A DNA stretch of 64,000 bases. It comes from Rheinheimera sp. MM224 (lineage in GTDB: Bacteria > Pseudomonadota > Gammaproteobacteria > Enterobacterales > Alteromonadaceae). Under the pieces are notes generated by a model that was given only the letters and a program-made list of their open reading frames with translations, was not told the origin of the DNA and searched no databases. Both the position numbers and the translations under genes were made by a program. Shown piece by piece: positions 54,593 through 64,000 of the stretch. How positions within the stretch are numbered: position 1 is the first letter of the stretch; every line of letters begins with the position of its first letter. The stretch is taken from NCBI RefSeq assembly GCF_947090785.1, contig NZ_OX352320.1, forward strand, positions 2,586,001 to 2,650,000, in the 5' to 3' direction.

Positions 54593-56809
54593 TTATTGTT
54601 TTAATTGACGATCAAAAAACGCTGTAATGGTTTTATGTAAATGGGTTTGCACTGGCTGGCCAAACATCGAGTGTTTACTGCCCGGGTAATCCATACTGTC
54701 GAATAATTTTCCCTGCTTTTGCAATTCAGAATACAACTTGGTGCTGTGGGTAAAAAGCACGTTGTCATCCGCCATGCCATGATAAATCATCAGGTTGCCC
54801 TGATAATCTTTCACGTAAGGGAATACCGAACTCTGTTCATAACCCGCTTTATTGCTTGCAGGGTGGCCTAAATAGCGCTCTGTGTAATGGGTATCATACA
54901 AAGCCCAGTCTGTGACAGGAGCACCGGCTACACCAGCTTTAAAATAGTCACCTGCTTTAAACATTGCCATAATGCTCATGTAGCCACCGTAGCTATGGCC
55001 ATAAATGCCGATACGACCAGAGTCGACATAAGGCAAGCTGCGCAGGTACTCAACGCCGGTAATTTGATCGTCAAGCTCAACTACCGCCAGCTTTTTGTAG
55101 ATAGGATCTTCAAAGGCTTTACCACGGTTTTCCGAACCTCTGTTATCCAACTGGAATACGATATAGCCGTTTTGTGCCAGGTACTGGAAATACAAGTCTT
55201 TCGCGCTCCAGCTATTAGTTACACGCTGTGCACCTGGCCCACCGTATACACCGACGATAACAGGATATTTTTTGCCTTTTTCAAGCTGTGCAGGTTCAAA
55301 GGCACGATAATGCAAGGTTTGGCCATCTTTGGCTTTTAAAGTGCCAAAACGTGGCTTCACCAGTTTATCTCTGTACTGCGCCAGCGGATGTGAACCAGAC
55401 ACATCATTCGACTCAAGCACAGTCAGCACTTTGCCTTCGACAGTCTTCAATTCCACTTTAGTCGGTTGTAACACGCTGGAGTAACTATCGATAAAGCTCT
55501 GGCCAGTTTCAGCCATCACCACAGCATGTGAAAACTCAGCCTGAGTTAACCTCTTGCTATCACCACCTTTAACAGGTACCGAATACAAATGACTTTCCAG
55601 CGGTGTGTCTTTACGGCCAGAGAAGTAAATGATGCCCTGATCTTCATTAATAGCTTCTATCTTATTCACTATCCAGTCGCCTTTGGTCAACTGTCGAACC
55701 AAAGTACCATCGAGTTTGTATAGATACAGATGCTTATAACCATCCCGCTCAGATGCCCAGACAAAATGCTGTTTATCTTTTAAGAAATGCAAATCGTCAT
55801 TTAAATTTAACCAGGTGGGGCTCTGCTCTTTCAGCAGCACTTTGGTTTTGCCTGAGGGTAATTCCACAGAACGCAGTTCCAGATGCTGCTGATCACGACT
55901 TTGCCATTGATAAGTCAGCAAAGACGAGGACTTACTCCAGTTGACACGGGCCAGGTAAATATCCTGCTCTTTGCCTAAATCAAGCCATTGCACGGCCGGC
56001 TGTTGAACTCCCACAACACCCAGTTTCACTTTTACATTGGCGGTGCCGGTAAATGGGTAACGCTGATTAAAGAGCTTAATTTCATCGGCATAAATTTCAT
56101 TGCGTACAGCTTCAGCCACTGGCGACTCGTCAATCTGACTAAAAGCAATTTTGCTGTCGTCAGGAGCCCACCAGTAGCCAGTCATTCTAGCCATCTCTTC
56201 CTGAGCAACAAATTCAGCCATACCGTTCTTAATCAGACCCTGACCATCTGTCGTTAACTGAGTCTCTTTGCCTGATTTCAGGTCCATAACAAAAATATTT
56301 TGTTCCCGAATAAAAGATACATACTGACCTTTGGGCGATATTTGTGCATCGGTTTCGAAGGCTTCGGTGTTGGTTAACTTGCGTGCTTTCTGGCTGGATA
56401 AGTCGTAATAATACAAGTCACCGTTCAGTGGAAACAGCAAAGCTTTACCATCTTTTGACCAGTTATAGCTGATAATGCCACTGGCAAATAAGCGTAACCG
56501 CTCTCGCCTTGCTTTCTCCTCATCTGACAGCATCTCTGGCCCGCTAAATAGTTGATTTGAATCAACTAAAATGCTGTGTTTATCTGTTTTAATCTGGTAT
56601 TGCCACAGATCCAGCCTGTTCGCATCGGTTTCTTTGCCTTTCAGGTATGTAACACGGCTGCCGTCGGGAGAAAAGCTTAAAGAACGTGGCGCTGTACCGC
56701 TTAATGCAGGTTCTGCAAACAAACGTTCCAGAGGTAAATTGACGCTTGCCTGCGCTGTTGCAGAAAGTAATACCGTTGCTAAACCGGCCGGAGTCAGAAG
56801 TTTTTTCAC
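54593..56809 (-). CDS. S9B dipeptidyl peptidase IV-type secreted peptidase
   Basis: A 738-aa serine peptidase that releases N-terminal Xaa-Pro dipeptides. It has a signal peptide (about 1-21), a beta-propeller domain with a double-Glu substrate motif (EFVAQEEMAR) and a C-terminal alpha/beta-hydrolase domain. The catalytic Ser is in GIYGHSYGGYMS (near 606), Asp in GMADDNVLF and His in YPGSKHSMFG. The start is a GTG at 56809, with AAGGA about 10 bases upstream. It is divergent from a TonB receptor, suggesting joint peptide scavenging. Confidence 0.92.
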   Translation of the reverse strand: MKKLLTPAGLATVLLSATAQASVNLPLERLFAEPALSGTAPRSLSFSPDGSRVTYLKGKETDANRLDLWQYQIKTDKHSILVDSNQLFSGPEMLSDEEKARRERLRLFASGIISYNWSKDGKALLFPLNGDLYYYDLSSQKARKLTNTEAFETDAQISPKGQYVSFIREQNIFVMDLKSGKETQLTTDGQGLIKNGMAEFVAQEEMARMTGYWWAPDDSKIAFSQIDESPVAEAVRNEIYADEIKLFNQRYPFTGTANVKVKLGVVGVQQPAVQWLDLGKEQDIYLARVNWSKSSSLLTYQWQSRDQQHLELRSVELPSGKTKVLLKEQSPTWLNLNDDLHFLKDKQHFVWASERDGYKHLYLYKLDGTLVRQLTKGDWIVNKIEAINEDQGIIYFSGRKDTPLESHLYSVPVKGGDSKRLTQAEFSHAVVMAETGQSFIDSYSSVLQPTKVELKTVEGKVLTVLESNDVSGSHPLAQYRDKLVKPRFGTLKAKDGQTLHYRAFEPAQLEKGKKYPVIVGVYGGPGAQRVTNSWSAKDLYFQYLAQNGYIVFQLDNRGSENRGKAFEDPIYKKLAVVELDDQITGVEYLRSLPYVDSGRIGIYGHSYGGYMSIMAMFKAGDYFKAGVAGAPVTDWALYDTHYTERYLGHPASNKAGYEQSSVFPYVKDYQGNLMIYHGMADDNVLFTHSTKLYSELQKQGKLFDSMDYPGSKHSMFGQPVQTHLHKTITAFFDRQLKQ

Positions 56810-56951
56810 TACTATAAATCCTTGATTAAATGAACCCTGCTATCTGAATCGACTTTCAATAAAACAGCAAGTCGGATCGGACATTTTTCAGTTATTTAGG
56901 TTCATTTTTTTAGTCATACTTCTGTAAAAAATCAGTCCCAAGCCCCGCAAA

Positions 56952-56966
56952 GCACCAGAATGGTGC
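56952..56966. promoter_or_regulatory. NtrC-box-like palindrome between DPP4 and TonB-receptor genes
   Basis: GCACCA-GAA-TGGTGC is a perfect dyad matching the core of NtrC (NRI) binding sites as I recall them (GCACC-N5-GGTGC). It lies 143 bases from the DPP4 start and 136 from the TonB-receptor start. No clear sigma-54 -24/-12 site was seen within reach on either strand, which weakens the case. Confidence 0.35.
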
Positions 56967-57101
56967 GATGATTCACCAAAAATGAGCGATCAGACCACAG
57001 AAAATCACGATAGACAAAGCTGAACTTTTCAAATATGGTCATTACAGAGCTCGTAGATAAAAATGAGCCAAAACAAAAATCCAGATGAGAAGGCAACATC
57101 C

Positions 57102-59687
57102 ATGAAGAAAGAATCAATCCACTACCATCCTGTTGCTGCCGCAATAAAAATCGCTTTATGCGGCAGTTTATTATTCAGCACTTCGTTAATGGCTCAGGAA
57201 ACCCCTGACGCAGCAGAAAAGAAAGCCGAAGATGCATCAGTTGAAAAAATAGCAGTTATAGGCGCACGTGGCGCACCGCGCTCCGTAGGTGATTCAGCCG
57301 TTCCTGTTGATGTGATAGGTGGCGAAGAGTTTTCCAAGACTGGCACCAGCGATATGGTCAGTTTAATGACCGCAGCTGTACCATCATTTAACGTCAGTGC
57401 TCAACCAATTAACGATGCTTCCACTTTAATTCGTCCTGCTAACTTACGTGGCCTACCACCAGATAGCACATTGGTATTAGTGAACGGTAAAAGACGCCAT
57501 CGTGCTGCTGTTATTACCTTCTTAGGAAGCGGTATTTCTGACGGCTCGCAAGGCCCGGATATCTCTGTTATCCCATCCATTGCACTAAAACAAGTCGAAA
57601 TATTACGGGATGGTGCAGCAGCGCAATACGGTTCTGACGCTATAGCTGGTGTAATTAACTTCCGTTTAAAAGATGCTGCTGAAGGCGGTTCTTTTGAAGT
57701 GAAAAGCGGACAGTTTTATGAAGGCGACGGCGATCTGCGTCAGGTGTCGGGTAACATAGGTTTGCCATTCACAGACAATGGTTTTGCCAATATCAGCGGT
57801 GAATTTAAACAGGCAGACCCGACGAGTCGCTCTGTACAACGTGATGATGCAGCAGCTTCTGCAGCGGCGGGCAATCCATTTATTGAAAATCCTGCTCAGG
57901 TATGGGGTTCACCAGAATTTAAACGTGATGCCAAGTTATTTGCCAATATCGGTTTAGAAGTAGCAAAAGATCGTGAATTTTATTTATTCACTAACTGGGC
58001 AGAACGTGATGTAGAAGGTGGTTTTTATTACCGCCACCCAACCGGACGTAGTGGTGTGTACTCGAATGACGGCGGCGAAAGTTTGCTGATTGGTAATCTG
58101 GATGAAAGCTTAGGCGCTTGCCCAAGTATTTCAGCTATGACTGGTGACGACATCCGTGACCATGCAGCCATTCAGGCTGACGTAGATGCTCTGCCTGCCC
58201 ACTGCTTCACCTATTACGGCATGTTGCCAGGTGGTTTTACACCTAAGTTTGGTGGTGTGATTACAGATACTGCTATTGCTTCTGGTGTAAAAGGTGAATT
58301 GGATTCAGGCTGGGCTTTTGATGCCAGTATGTCTGTTGGCCGAAGTGAAGTAGAGTTTTATATCAATAATACGCTAAACGCGTCGTTAGGTGCTGATACC
58401 CCGCGCTCCTTCAAGCCAGGTAAATATGTACAGCTGGAAAAAGCAGCCAACTTAGATTTCAACAAACCATTTGAAGTAGATGCATTGCCATATCCACTCA
58501 ACGTGGCTGGTGGTGTGGAATACCGCGATGAAACCTTTGAAATTTATGCAGGTGACGCCGCATCTTTTGAAGTAGGTCCTTTGGCTTCACAAGGTTTTGG
58601 TATAGGTTCAAACGGCTTCCCTGGCTTTAAACCTGAAGATGCGGGTTCATTTAACCGTTATAGCTACGCTGCGTACACTGAGTTAGGTGCTGAATTCAGC
58701 GACAGTTTCCGCATGGACTTTGCGCTTCGCTTCGAAGACTTTGAAGACTTTGGTGATACCACCAATGGCAAAGTGACTGCCCGGTATCAGGCGACTGATG
58801 AAATTGCTTTCCGTTCTGCGGTAAGCACGGGCTTCCGTGCTCCAACTGTAGGTCAAAGTAACGTACGTAACGTCACTACATCATTCAGCCCTGCTGGTTT
58901 AGTGGATACTGCGACTTTACCGCCAACCCACCCTATCTCAATCCAAAAAGGTGGTAAGCCGTTAACTCCTGAAGAGTCGAAAAACTTCTCTATCGGTACA
59001 GTAGTTGAAGTCAACGATTGGTACGTCACTTTAGATTATTTCCATATCAAAGTAGAAGATCGTATCAGCCAAACTTCTTCTCTGGATTTAACTCCAGAAG
59101 ATATCGAAGCGTTGTTAGCTTTAGGTGTTAAAGATGCCAGCAGCTTTACTGGCGTTAAGTACTTCACTAACGACTTTGATACTACAACCCAAGGTCTTGA
59201 CTTAGTGGCTAACTACGGTTTTGATCTGTGGAATGGTCGCACTGGTTTAGCTTTTGCGTATAACTGGACTGATACGACTGTGGACAGTTACTCAAGCAAT
59301 ATCAGCGAAGCTAAAGTAGAGCAATTAGAACGTGGTTTACCCCGTGTTCGTGGCAGCTTTACTGTGAATCAAAATTATGGTGATTGGAAAGGTTATGTTC
59401 GTATCAATCATTTCGGATCCTTCTACGAAGACCACTTGGACAGCGGTGTGTTAACAGCTGCGGAGGGTGGTTTACCTATCGAAGTAGGTTCTGCTATCAC
59501 TACAGATGCGGAAATCAGCTACAGCATCAATGACAGCTATGAAATCAGCGTAGGCGCTCAAAACTTATTTGACGAATACCCTGACGAACATGAATGGCAA
59601 GGTATAGCGGGTTCTAAATACCCAACAACTGCGGTTATGGGCATCAACGGCGGTTTCTACTACGTGCGTTTAAACTATAACTTCTGA
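57102..59687 (+). CDS. TonB-dependent outer-membrane receptor
   Basis: An 861-aa receptor: signal peptide (about 1-34, ending SLMAQ), a TonB-box-like stretch (VEKIAVIGARG), and a plug domain (about 60-190). The plug includes LRGLPPDSTLVLVNGKRRH and VEILRDGAAAQYGSDAIAGVINFRLK. A 22-strand-type barrel ends in YVRLNYNF with C-terminal Phe. The plug style matches receptors for large or complex substrates in Alteromonadales. The ATG at 57102 has AAGG upstream and gives a better signal peptide than 57063. It is divergent from the DPP4-type peptidase; peptide uptake is inferred. Confidence 0.93.
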   Translation: MKKESIHYHPVAAAIKIALCGSLLFSTSLMAQETPDAAEKKAEDASVEKIAVIGARGAPRSVGDSAVPVDVIGGEEFSKTGTSDMVSLMTAAVPSFNVSAQPINDASTLIRPANLRGLPPDSTLVLVNGKRRHRAAVITFLGSGISDGSQGPDISVIPSIALKQVEILRDGAAAQYGSDAIAGVINFRLKDAAEGGSFEVKSGQFYEGDGDLRQVSGNIGLPFTDNGFANISGEFKQADPTSRSVQRDDAAASAAAGNPFIENPAQVWGSPEFKRDAKLFANIGLEVAKDREFYLFTNWAERDVEGGFYYRHPTGRSGVYSNDGGESLLIGNLDESLGACPSISAMTGDDIRDHAAIQADVDALPAHCFTYYGMLPGGFTPKFGGVITDTAIASGVKGELDSGWAFDASMSVGRSEVEFYINNTLNASLGADTPRSFKPGKYVQLEKAANLDFNKPFEVDALPYPLNVAGGVEYRDETFEIYAGDAASFEVGPLASQGFGIGSNGFPGFKPEDAGSFNRYSYAAYTELGAEFSDSFRMDFALRFEDFEDFGDTTNGKVTARYQATDEIAFRSAVSTGFRAPTVGQSNVRNVTTSFSPAGLVDTATLPPTHPISIQKGGKPLTPEESKNFSIGTVVEVNDWYVTLDYFHIKVEDRISQTSSLDLTPEDIEALLALGVKDASSFTGVKYFTNDFDTTTQGLDLVANYGFDLWNGRTGLAFAYNWTDTTVDSYSSNISEAKVEQLERGLPRVRGSFTVNQNYGDWKGYVRINHFGSFYEDHLDSGVLTAAEGGLPIEVGSAITTDAEISYSINDSYEISVGAQNLFDEYPDEHEWQGIAGSKYPTTAVMGINGGFYYVRLNYNF

Positions 59688-59704
59688 TAGACCTTAATAA
59701 ACTC

Positions 59705-59731
59705 AAAAGCCCGGTCTAAAGCCGGGCTTTT
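59705..59731 (+). terminator. Rho-independent terminator of the TonB-receptor gene
   Basis: Stem AAAAGCCCGG / CCGGGCTTTT with loop TCTAAAG lies 17 bases after the receptor stop. Confidence 0.92.
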
Positions 59732-59791
59732 GTATTTGCACATCTGGTATGACCATGGCAAAGTGCATTCAGATTCCCCCAATAAAGATAA

Positions 59792-60684
59792 ATGATGGAT
59801 TTAATTCCCTGGAGTTACTCTACTCAACACGGTTTTACCTTACGTGGATTTTATACTCCGCCAAGCGGCAAAGCAGTGCTGCATATTTTGCACGGCAACG
59901 GCTATTGCAGCCGAATATACCAACCTTTTTTAGCTCAGCTGCTTCCCCACTTTGATTTGTTTTTATCTGATGCCCAGGGTCATGGAGACAGCGACCATGG
60001 TGGCTTTTTTATTGGCTGGAACCAAAGTGCGGATCTGGCGCTTGAAGCCTGGCAGGCGCATCAGCAACTATTTCCTGATGTCCCCTGCTACGGTGTGGGT
60101 CATAGTTTTGGTGGCGTGTTAACGGCGCTTATCAATAGCAAAACCTCCAGCCCTTTCGACGCTGTGGTGTTACTTGATCCTGTTTTATTTACACCCGGCA
60201 TGCTGACGGTAATGCAGGCTCTGGACTGGCTGGGGTTATACAAAAAAATCCCATGGTAAAAAAAGCATTAAACCGTCGTCAACATTGGCCAGATAAAGAT
60301 TCTGCATACAGCTACCTACACCAGAGAGGTATGTTTAAAAACTGGCAAGATGATGCACTGGCAAGTTATATCGACCATGCGTTAGATCACAGCAACGAAG
60401 GCTTGACGTTAAAATGTAAGGCCGAGCGCGAAGCAGAAATATTTGCATCTTATCCGAAAAAACTATGGAAACAGCTTCAGCAGCCCTGTAGTCCAACTCT
60501 TCTCATCTATGGTGACAAGACCTATCCTTTTGTCAGTAAATCAGCAGAAAAGTGGCGCAAGTTAAATCATTCGGTGCAGTTGAACAAGGTTAAAGGTGGC
60601 CATTGTTTTATGCAGGAAAGCCCAAAGGACAGTGCATTAGTAGTGCTAGAGTTCTTACAACTCCAGACAGAGAATAAAATATGA
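59792..60684 (+). pseudogene. Alpha/beta hydrolase split by a frameshift at an A7 run
   Basis: The first frame (59792-60259) encodes 155 aa with ILHGNGYCSRIYQPFL, SDAQGHGDSDHG and nucleophile elbow GVGHSFGGVLT, then stops. The second frame (60253-60684) gives the remaining 143 aa, with the acid in LLIYGDKTYPF and the His in VKGGHCFMQES. Joining them by a -1 shift at CAAAAAAAT (60241-60249) gives YKKNPMVKKA and a normal ~297-aa hydrolase. It is either a sequencing or assembly slip, a young pseudogene, or ribosomal frameshifting on a slippery A run. The substrate is unknown. Confidence 0.8.
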
Positions 60685-60729
60685 CAATTTTTAATCAGCA
60701 ATACCATTCGACTGTCTGCGTAGTTGCTT

Positions 60730-60735
60730 TATAAT
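60730..60735 (+). promoter_or_regulatory. Perfect -10 box before the NlpE/META lipoprotein gene
   Basis: TATAAT lies 24 bases before the ATG at 60760. The hexamer 17 bases upstream (TTCGAC, 60707) is a poor -35, so the promoter would be weak or need an activator. Confidence 0.45.
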
Positions 60736-60759
60736 GGCGCCAATTTTCTCCGGATCCAG

Positions 60760-61872
60760 ATGAATATGAAGCAGAGTTTTATTTTAAGCGCTTTAGTCTT
60801 AGCTTTGGCTGGTTGTAGCCAGCTACCAGAGCAAGCGCCAGCCCCAATCAGTGAAGTCAGTGAGCCTGTAGTAGTGGCTGAACCTAAATTAGTTGAAAAC
60901 GAAGTGTTGAATGATCATGTGGCTCAAGCTCAAGCCACCGATTTTGGTCATATCTTTATTGACCGCGATATGAGTTTTATCGGTACTTTACCTTGTGAAG
61001 GTTGTCCTGGCGTGAAATACCATGTCAATTTATTTCAGGACGGTAAGTTTGAAGCCCGTCAGGAGTTTATTGACAAGCATGAAGTGAATCTGGTGAAAGG
61101 TACCTGGTTGCTGGAAGGGCGGGTCATTCATCTGATGTCTCAGCAAACTAAAATTCCTTCATTTCAGTTTGTCAGCAATAACAAAGTGGTGCTGCTGGAT
61201 GAAGCCGGTAAGCCTGTCGTCTCCAAAGACAACTATGAGTTAGTACGCTCAAATAACTTTATTAAACTGGATACCAGCATGCAGATGTTAGGTATGTATC
61301 AGGTTATTGATAATAATGCCGTTTTTACCTCATGTACTAACGGTGAAAAATCAACCATAGCCATGACTCAACATCATATTCCAATGCTGCGTAATTATCA
61401 GACAGACAAAAACCTGAATGGTAAGCCTGTGATCGCAACCATGATCGCCCGCCAGAGCCCAAAAGAAGACAAGATGCTGTTTGTTGAGAAATTTGAACAG
61501 TTTTGGCCTGGCGCCACCTGCCCTGATACTCTCAATGTTGCGAAGGTGCAAGGTATTGTCTGGCGGGTAGAACGTGTAAAGTTTATTCAGGTGCCACAAC
61601 AATACAATTTACGCATGCTGTTTAACGACAATGCTAAATTGTACGGATTCTCTGGTTGTAACGTATTTAACGCCAGCTATAGCCAAAGTTCTAACTTATT
61701 GAAAGTGAACCCTTTGGTTAGCACTAAAAAATATTGTGCTCAGAGTAACTACTATGAATCGAACTTTACTCAGCACTTACAAATGGCTGATCGCATCGAA
61801 TTAAACGGCGATAAATTACAATTATTCCACAACAATGAAGTCGTTGTGGAAATGAAACCTGCATTAAATTAA
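60760..61872 (+). CDS. Lipoprotein with NlpE-like and META domains
   Basis: A 370-aa lipoprotein with signal peptide and lipobox LAGC (Cys near 19), followed by a Pro/Glu/Val-rich linker. The N-terminal domain (about 65-150) has FIGTLPCEGCPGVKYHVNLFQDGKFEARQEF, the CxxC pattern of the NlpE N-terminal domain. A middle region is unassigned. The C-terminal META/HslJ-like domain (about 265-370) has VQGIVWRVERV...LYGFSGCNVFNASYSQ. NlpE relays copper and surface stress to Cpx in E. coli, so an envelope-sensing role is possible. The start is at 60760; an ATG two codons later is an alternative. Confidence 0.85.
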   Translation: MNMKQSFILSALVLALAGCSQLPEQAPAPISEVSEPVVVAEPKLVENEVLNDHVAQAQATDFGHIFIDRDMSFIGTLPCEGCPGVKYHVNLFQDGKFEARQEFIDKHEVNLVKGTWLLEGRVIHLMSQQTKIPSFQFVSNNKVVLLDEAGKPVVSKDNYELVRSNNFIKLDTSMQMLGMYQVIDNNAVFTSCTNGEKSTIAMTQHHIPMLRNYQTDKNLNGKPVIATMIARQSPKEDKMLFVEKFEQFWPGATCPDTLNVAKVQGIVWRVERVKFIQVPQQYNLRMLFNDNAKLYGFSGCNVFNASYSQSSNLLKVNPLVSTKKYCAQSNYYESNFTQHLQMADRIELNGDKLQLFHNNEVVVEMKPALN

Positions 61873-61904
61873 TCCTACTTATGCCTTTGTGATGTCGCTT
61901 GATG

Positions 61905-62183
61905 TCACAAAGGCTCTGTTTTTATCACTTTGTCTTCTGCCACAGCTCTTATCGCCTGCTGGTTTCTGTCCGTATCCCATCGTATTGCCAACTCACAATG
62001 ATCTCGTTGTAACCAGAACAGCCTGTTTATCAACCATCGCCGTTGTCTCCACTGCCCTTTTCTATAGTGCAGGCCAGCGCGAGCACTTAAAGTCAGGCTA
62101 GGATTGCCTCCCAGTATAGCGTTCAGTAACCGACTTATTGCAATGAGTACATTGTTGCTGTAATTGCGTAGTGGACTTGGCAT
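61905..62183 (-). CDS. Small hypothetical protein
   Basis: A 92-aa reading frame on the minus strand, basic and Trp-rich (RLLNAILGGNPSLTLSARAG, RLFWLQRDHCELAIRWD). The pattern LLNALLGG-(N/S)P-xxTLSAR...CxxA recalls small conserved proteins seen in phage and bacterial genomes, from memory only. It lies alone between the lipoprotein gene and the rRNA operon. The ATG at 62183 has only a modest upstream GGCCACTCC; coding status is uncertain. Confidence 0.45.
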   Translation of the reverse strand: MPSPLRNYSNNVLIAISRLLNAILGGNPSLTLSARAGLHYRKGQWRQRRWLINRLFWLQRDHCELAIRWDTDRNQQAIRAVAEDKVIKTEPL

Positions 62184-62530
62184 GGAGTGGCCTTAGGATT
62201 TTGTATCTGTTTGAATTTGAGTACTTTTGCATAAATCTAAGTAGGGTGCAATCGCAAGTCGGGGCGTACTTTGTGGGCGGCCGTGTTTGATTTTTGTTGG
62301 ATTGTTGAGCGGGTTTTTGTGTTGGTTTGAGCGGATTGGTTCTGAATTTGAGCAGAACGGTGCTGAATTCTGGTGCGGTGAACTACATTAGTGCGGGCGG
62401 TGAGGCGACAGCAGGCCGTCTTGTCCGGCCGCTCGCAGAGCTCGTGGCGTGAAACAGGCGTGACGCAAAACTAATTGCGTCCCGTTTTTCCTGTTTCACC
62501 CTGGCGACCGCCTGATTTCGAAGTAAATAA
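62184..62530. other. Non-coding region beyond the rRNA operon terminator
   Basis: About 350 bases without a credible gene. It contains a long imperfect hairpin at 62449-62499 (outer stem GTGAAACAGG / CCTGTTTCAC, inner stem GACGCAA / TTGCGTC) inside GC-rich sequence (62380-62515). No tRNA or promoter is obvious. Confidence 0.6.
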
Positions 62531-62560
62531 AAAAGCCCCTCGCTTGCGCGAAGGGCTTTT
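62531..62560 (-). terminator. Terminator of the rRNA operon
   Basis: On the minus strand AAAAGCCCTTCGC / GCGAGGGGCTTTT pairs (one mismatch, loop GCAA) and is followed by a T-rich stretch (TTTTTTATTTAC). It lies about 12 bases after the 5S 3' end. Confidence 0.88.
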
Positions 62561-62571
62561 CCATTTATTGG

Positions 62572-62690
62572 GAGCCTGGCGGTGAACTACTCTCGCATGG
62601 CATCTGCCACACTACCATCGTCGCGGCTGCGTTTCACTTCTGAGTTCGGAATGGAGTCAGGTGGTTCCACAGCGCTATTGCCACCAGGCA
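62572..62690 (-). rRNA. rrf: 5S ribosomal RNA
   Basis: The minus strand begins TGCCTGGTGGCAATAGCG and ends CCGCCAGGC plus a few bases, so the 5' and 3' ends pair as helix I. Internal GAACTCAGAAGTGAAACG and GATGGTAGTGTGG match gammaproteobacterial 5S. The length is about 119 nt; ends are approximate by 1-3 bases. Confidence 0.95.
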
Positions 62691-62767
62691 AAAACTGTTT
62701 TTAGGTCTTTAACAAGCAAGCTAGATAGAATTCTTTTCACACCACACACAAACACCTTGGGCGTTGT

Positions 62768-64000
<1,233 letters not shown>

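Noticed and set aside
61889..62101. 70-codon plus-strand ORF after the lipoprotein gene
   Set aside because: It overlaps the better-composed minus-strand frame at 61905-62183 and has no Shine-Dalgarno site.

Overview
The window reads as the chromosome of a free-living, aerobic gammaproteobacterium. The fatty-acid/rne block has the gene order of Escherichia coli. The liu/ivd branched-chain amino acid block resembles Shewanella and other Alteromonadales. Overall character (many secreted hydrolases, a TonB receptor beside a DPP4-type peptidase, 23S and 5S rRNA at the right edge) suggests a Rheinheimera-like member of the Alteromonadales/Chromatiaceae. The genus is an inference from gene content, not from a search.

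Layout. 0-8.7 kb, minus strand: yceD-rpmF-plsX-fabH-fabD-fabG-acpP, an intrinsic terminator, then fabF-pabC-mltG-tmk (tmk cut by the left edge). This is the standard lipid-synthesis/ribosomal protein L32 block. 8.8-14.9 kb: maf/yceF (+), a HAD phosphatase and rluC (-), a long leader and rne (+), whose C-terminal half keeps recognisable degradosome landmarks. 14.9-20.3 kb: two secreted alpha/beta hydrolases and a serine beta-lactamase-fold protein, with a divergent CadC-like membrane transcription factor carrying a periplasmic beta-propeller. 20.3-32.9 kb: mixed accessory genes (NTF2-like, flavodoxin, EamA exporter, GNATs, BON lipoprotein, outer-membrane phospholipase A, two GFA proteins, PhzF, DUF1456, NYN, PhnA/YjdM, DUF4153, polysaccharide deacetylase, fatty acid hydroxylase).

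33-50 kb is the metabolic centre. A minus-strand operon (thiolase, mmsA, acyl-CoA dehydrogenase, two crotonase-fold enzymes, mmsB, SDR) serves valine and isoleucine breakdown. Divergent from it is liuR followed by liuA-B-C-D-E and a two-subunit succinyl-CoA:3-ketoacid CoA-transferase for leucine breakdown. Between the two lie sites of the kind expected for the MerR-family repressor LiuR.

50-62 kb: a PH-like membrane protein, a GlxA-type AraC regulator divergent from a 56-residue two-helix membrane protein, a second 3-hydroxyisobutyrate-dehydrogenase paralogue, glutathione peroxidase, D-lactate dehydrogenase, a DPP4-type peptidase divergent from a TonB receptor, an alpha/beta hydrolase split by a frameshift at an A7 run, and an NlpE/META lipoprotein. 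62.5-64 kb: 5S rRNA and the 3' part of 23S rRNA on the minus strand.

The most unusual non-coding signal is a structured repeat of about 120-140 bp. It is present three times within 5.3 kb of the ivd/liu block, twice directly before the ribosome-binding site of a catabolic gene. Two short palindrome families (GGGTCAGAG and GGGCGGGT types) sit just beyond stop codons and probably double as terminators. I found no CRISPR array, tRNA, complete insertion sequence or prophage. No clearly novel multi-gene system is evident.
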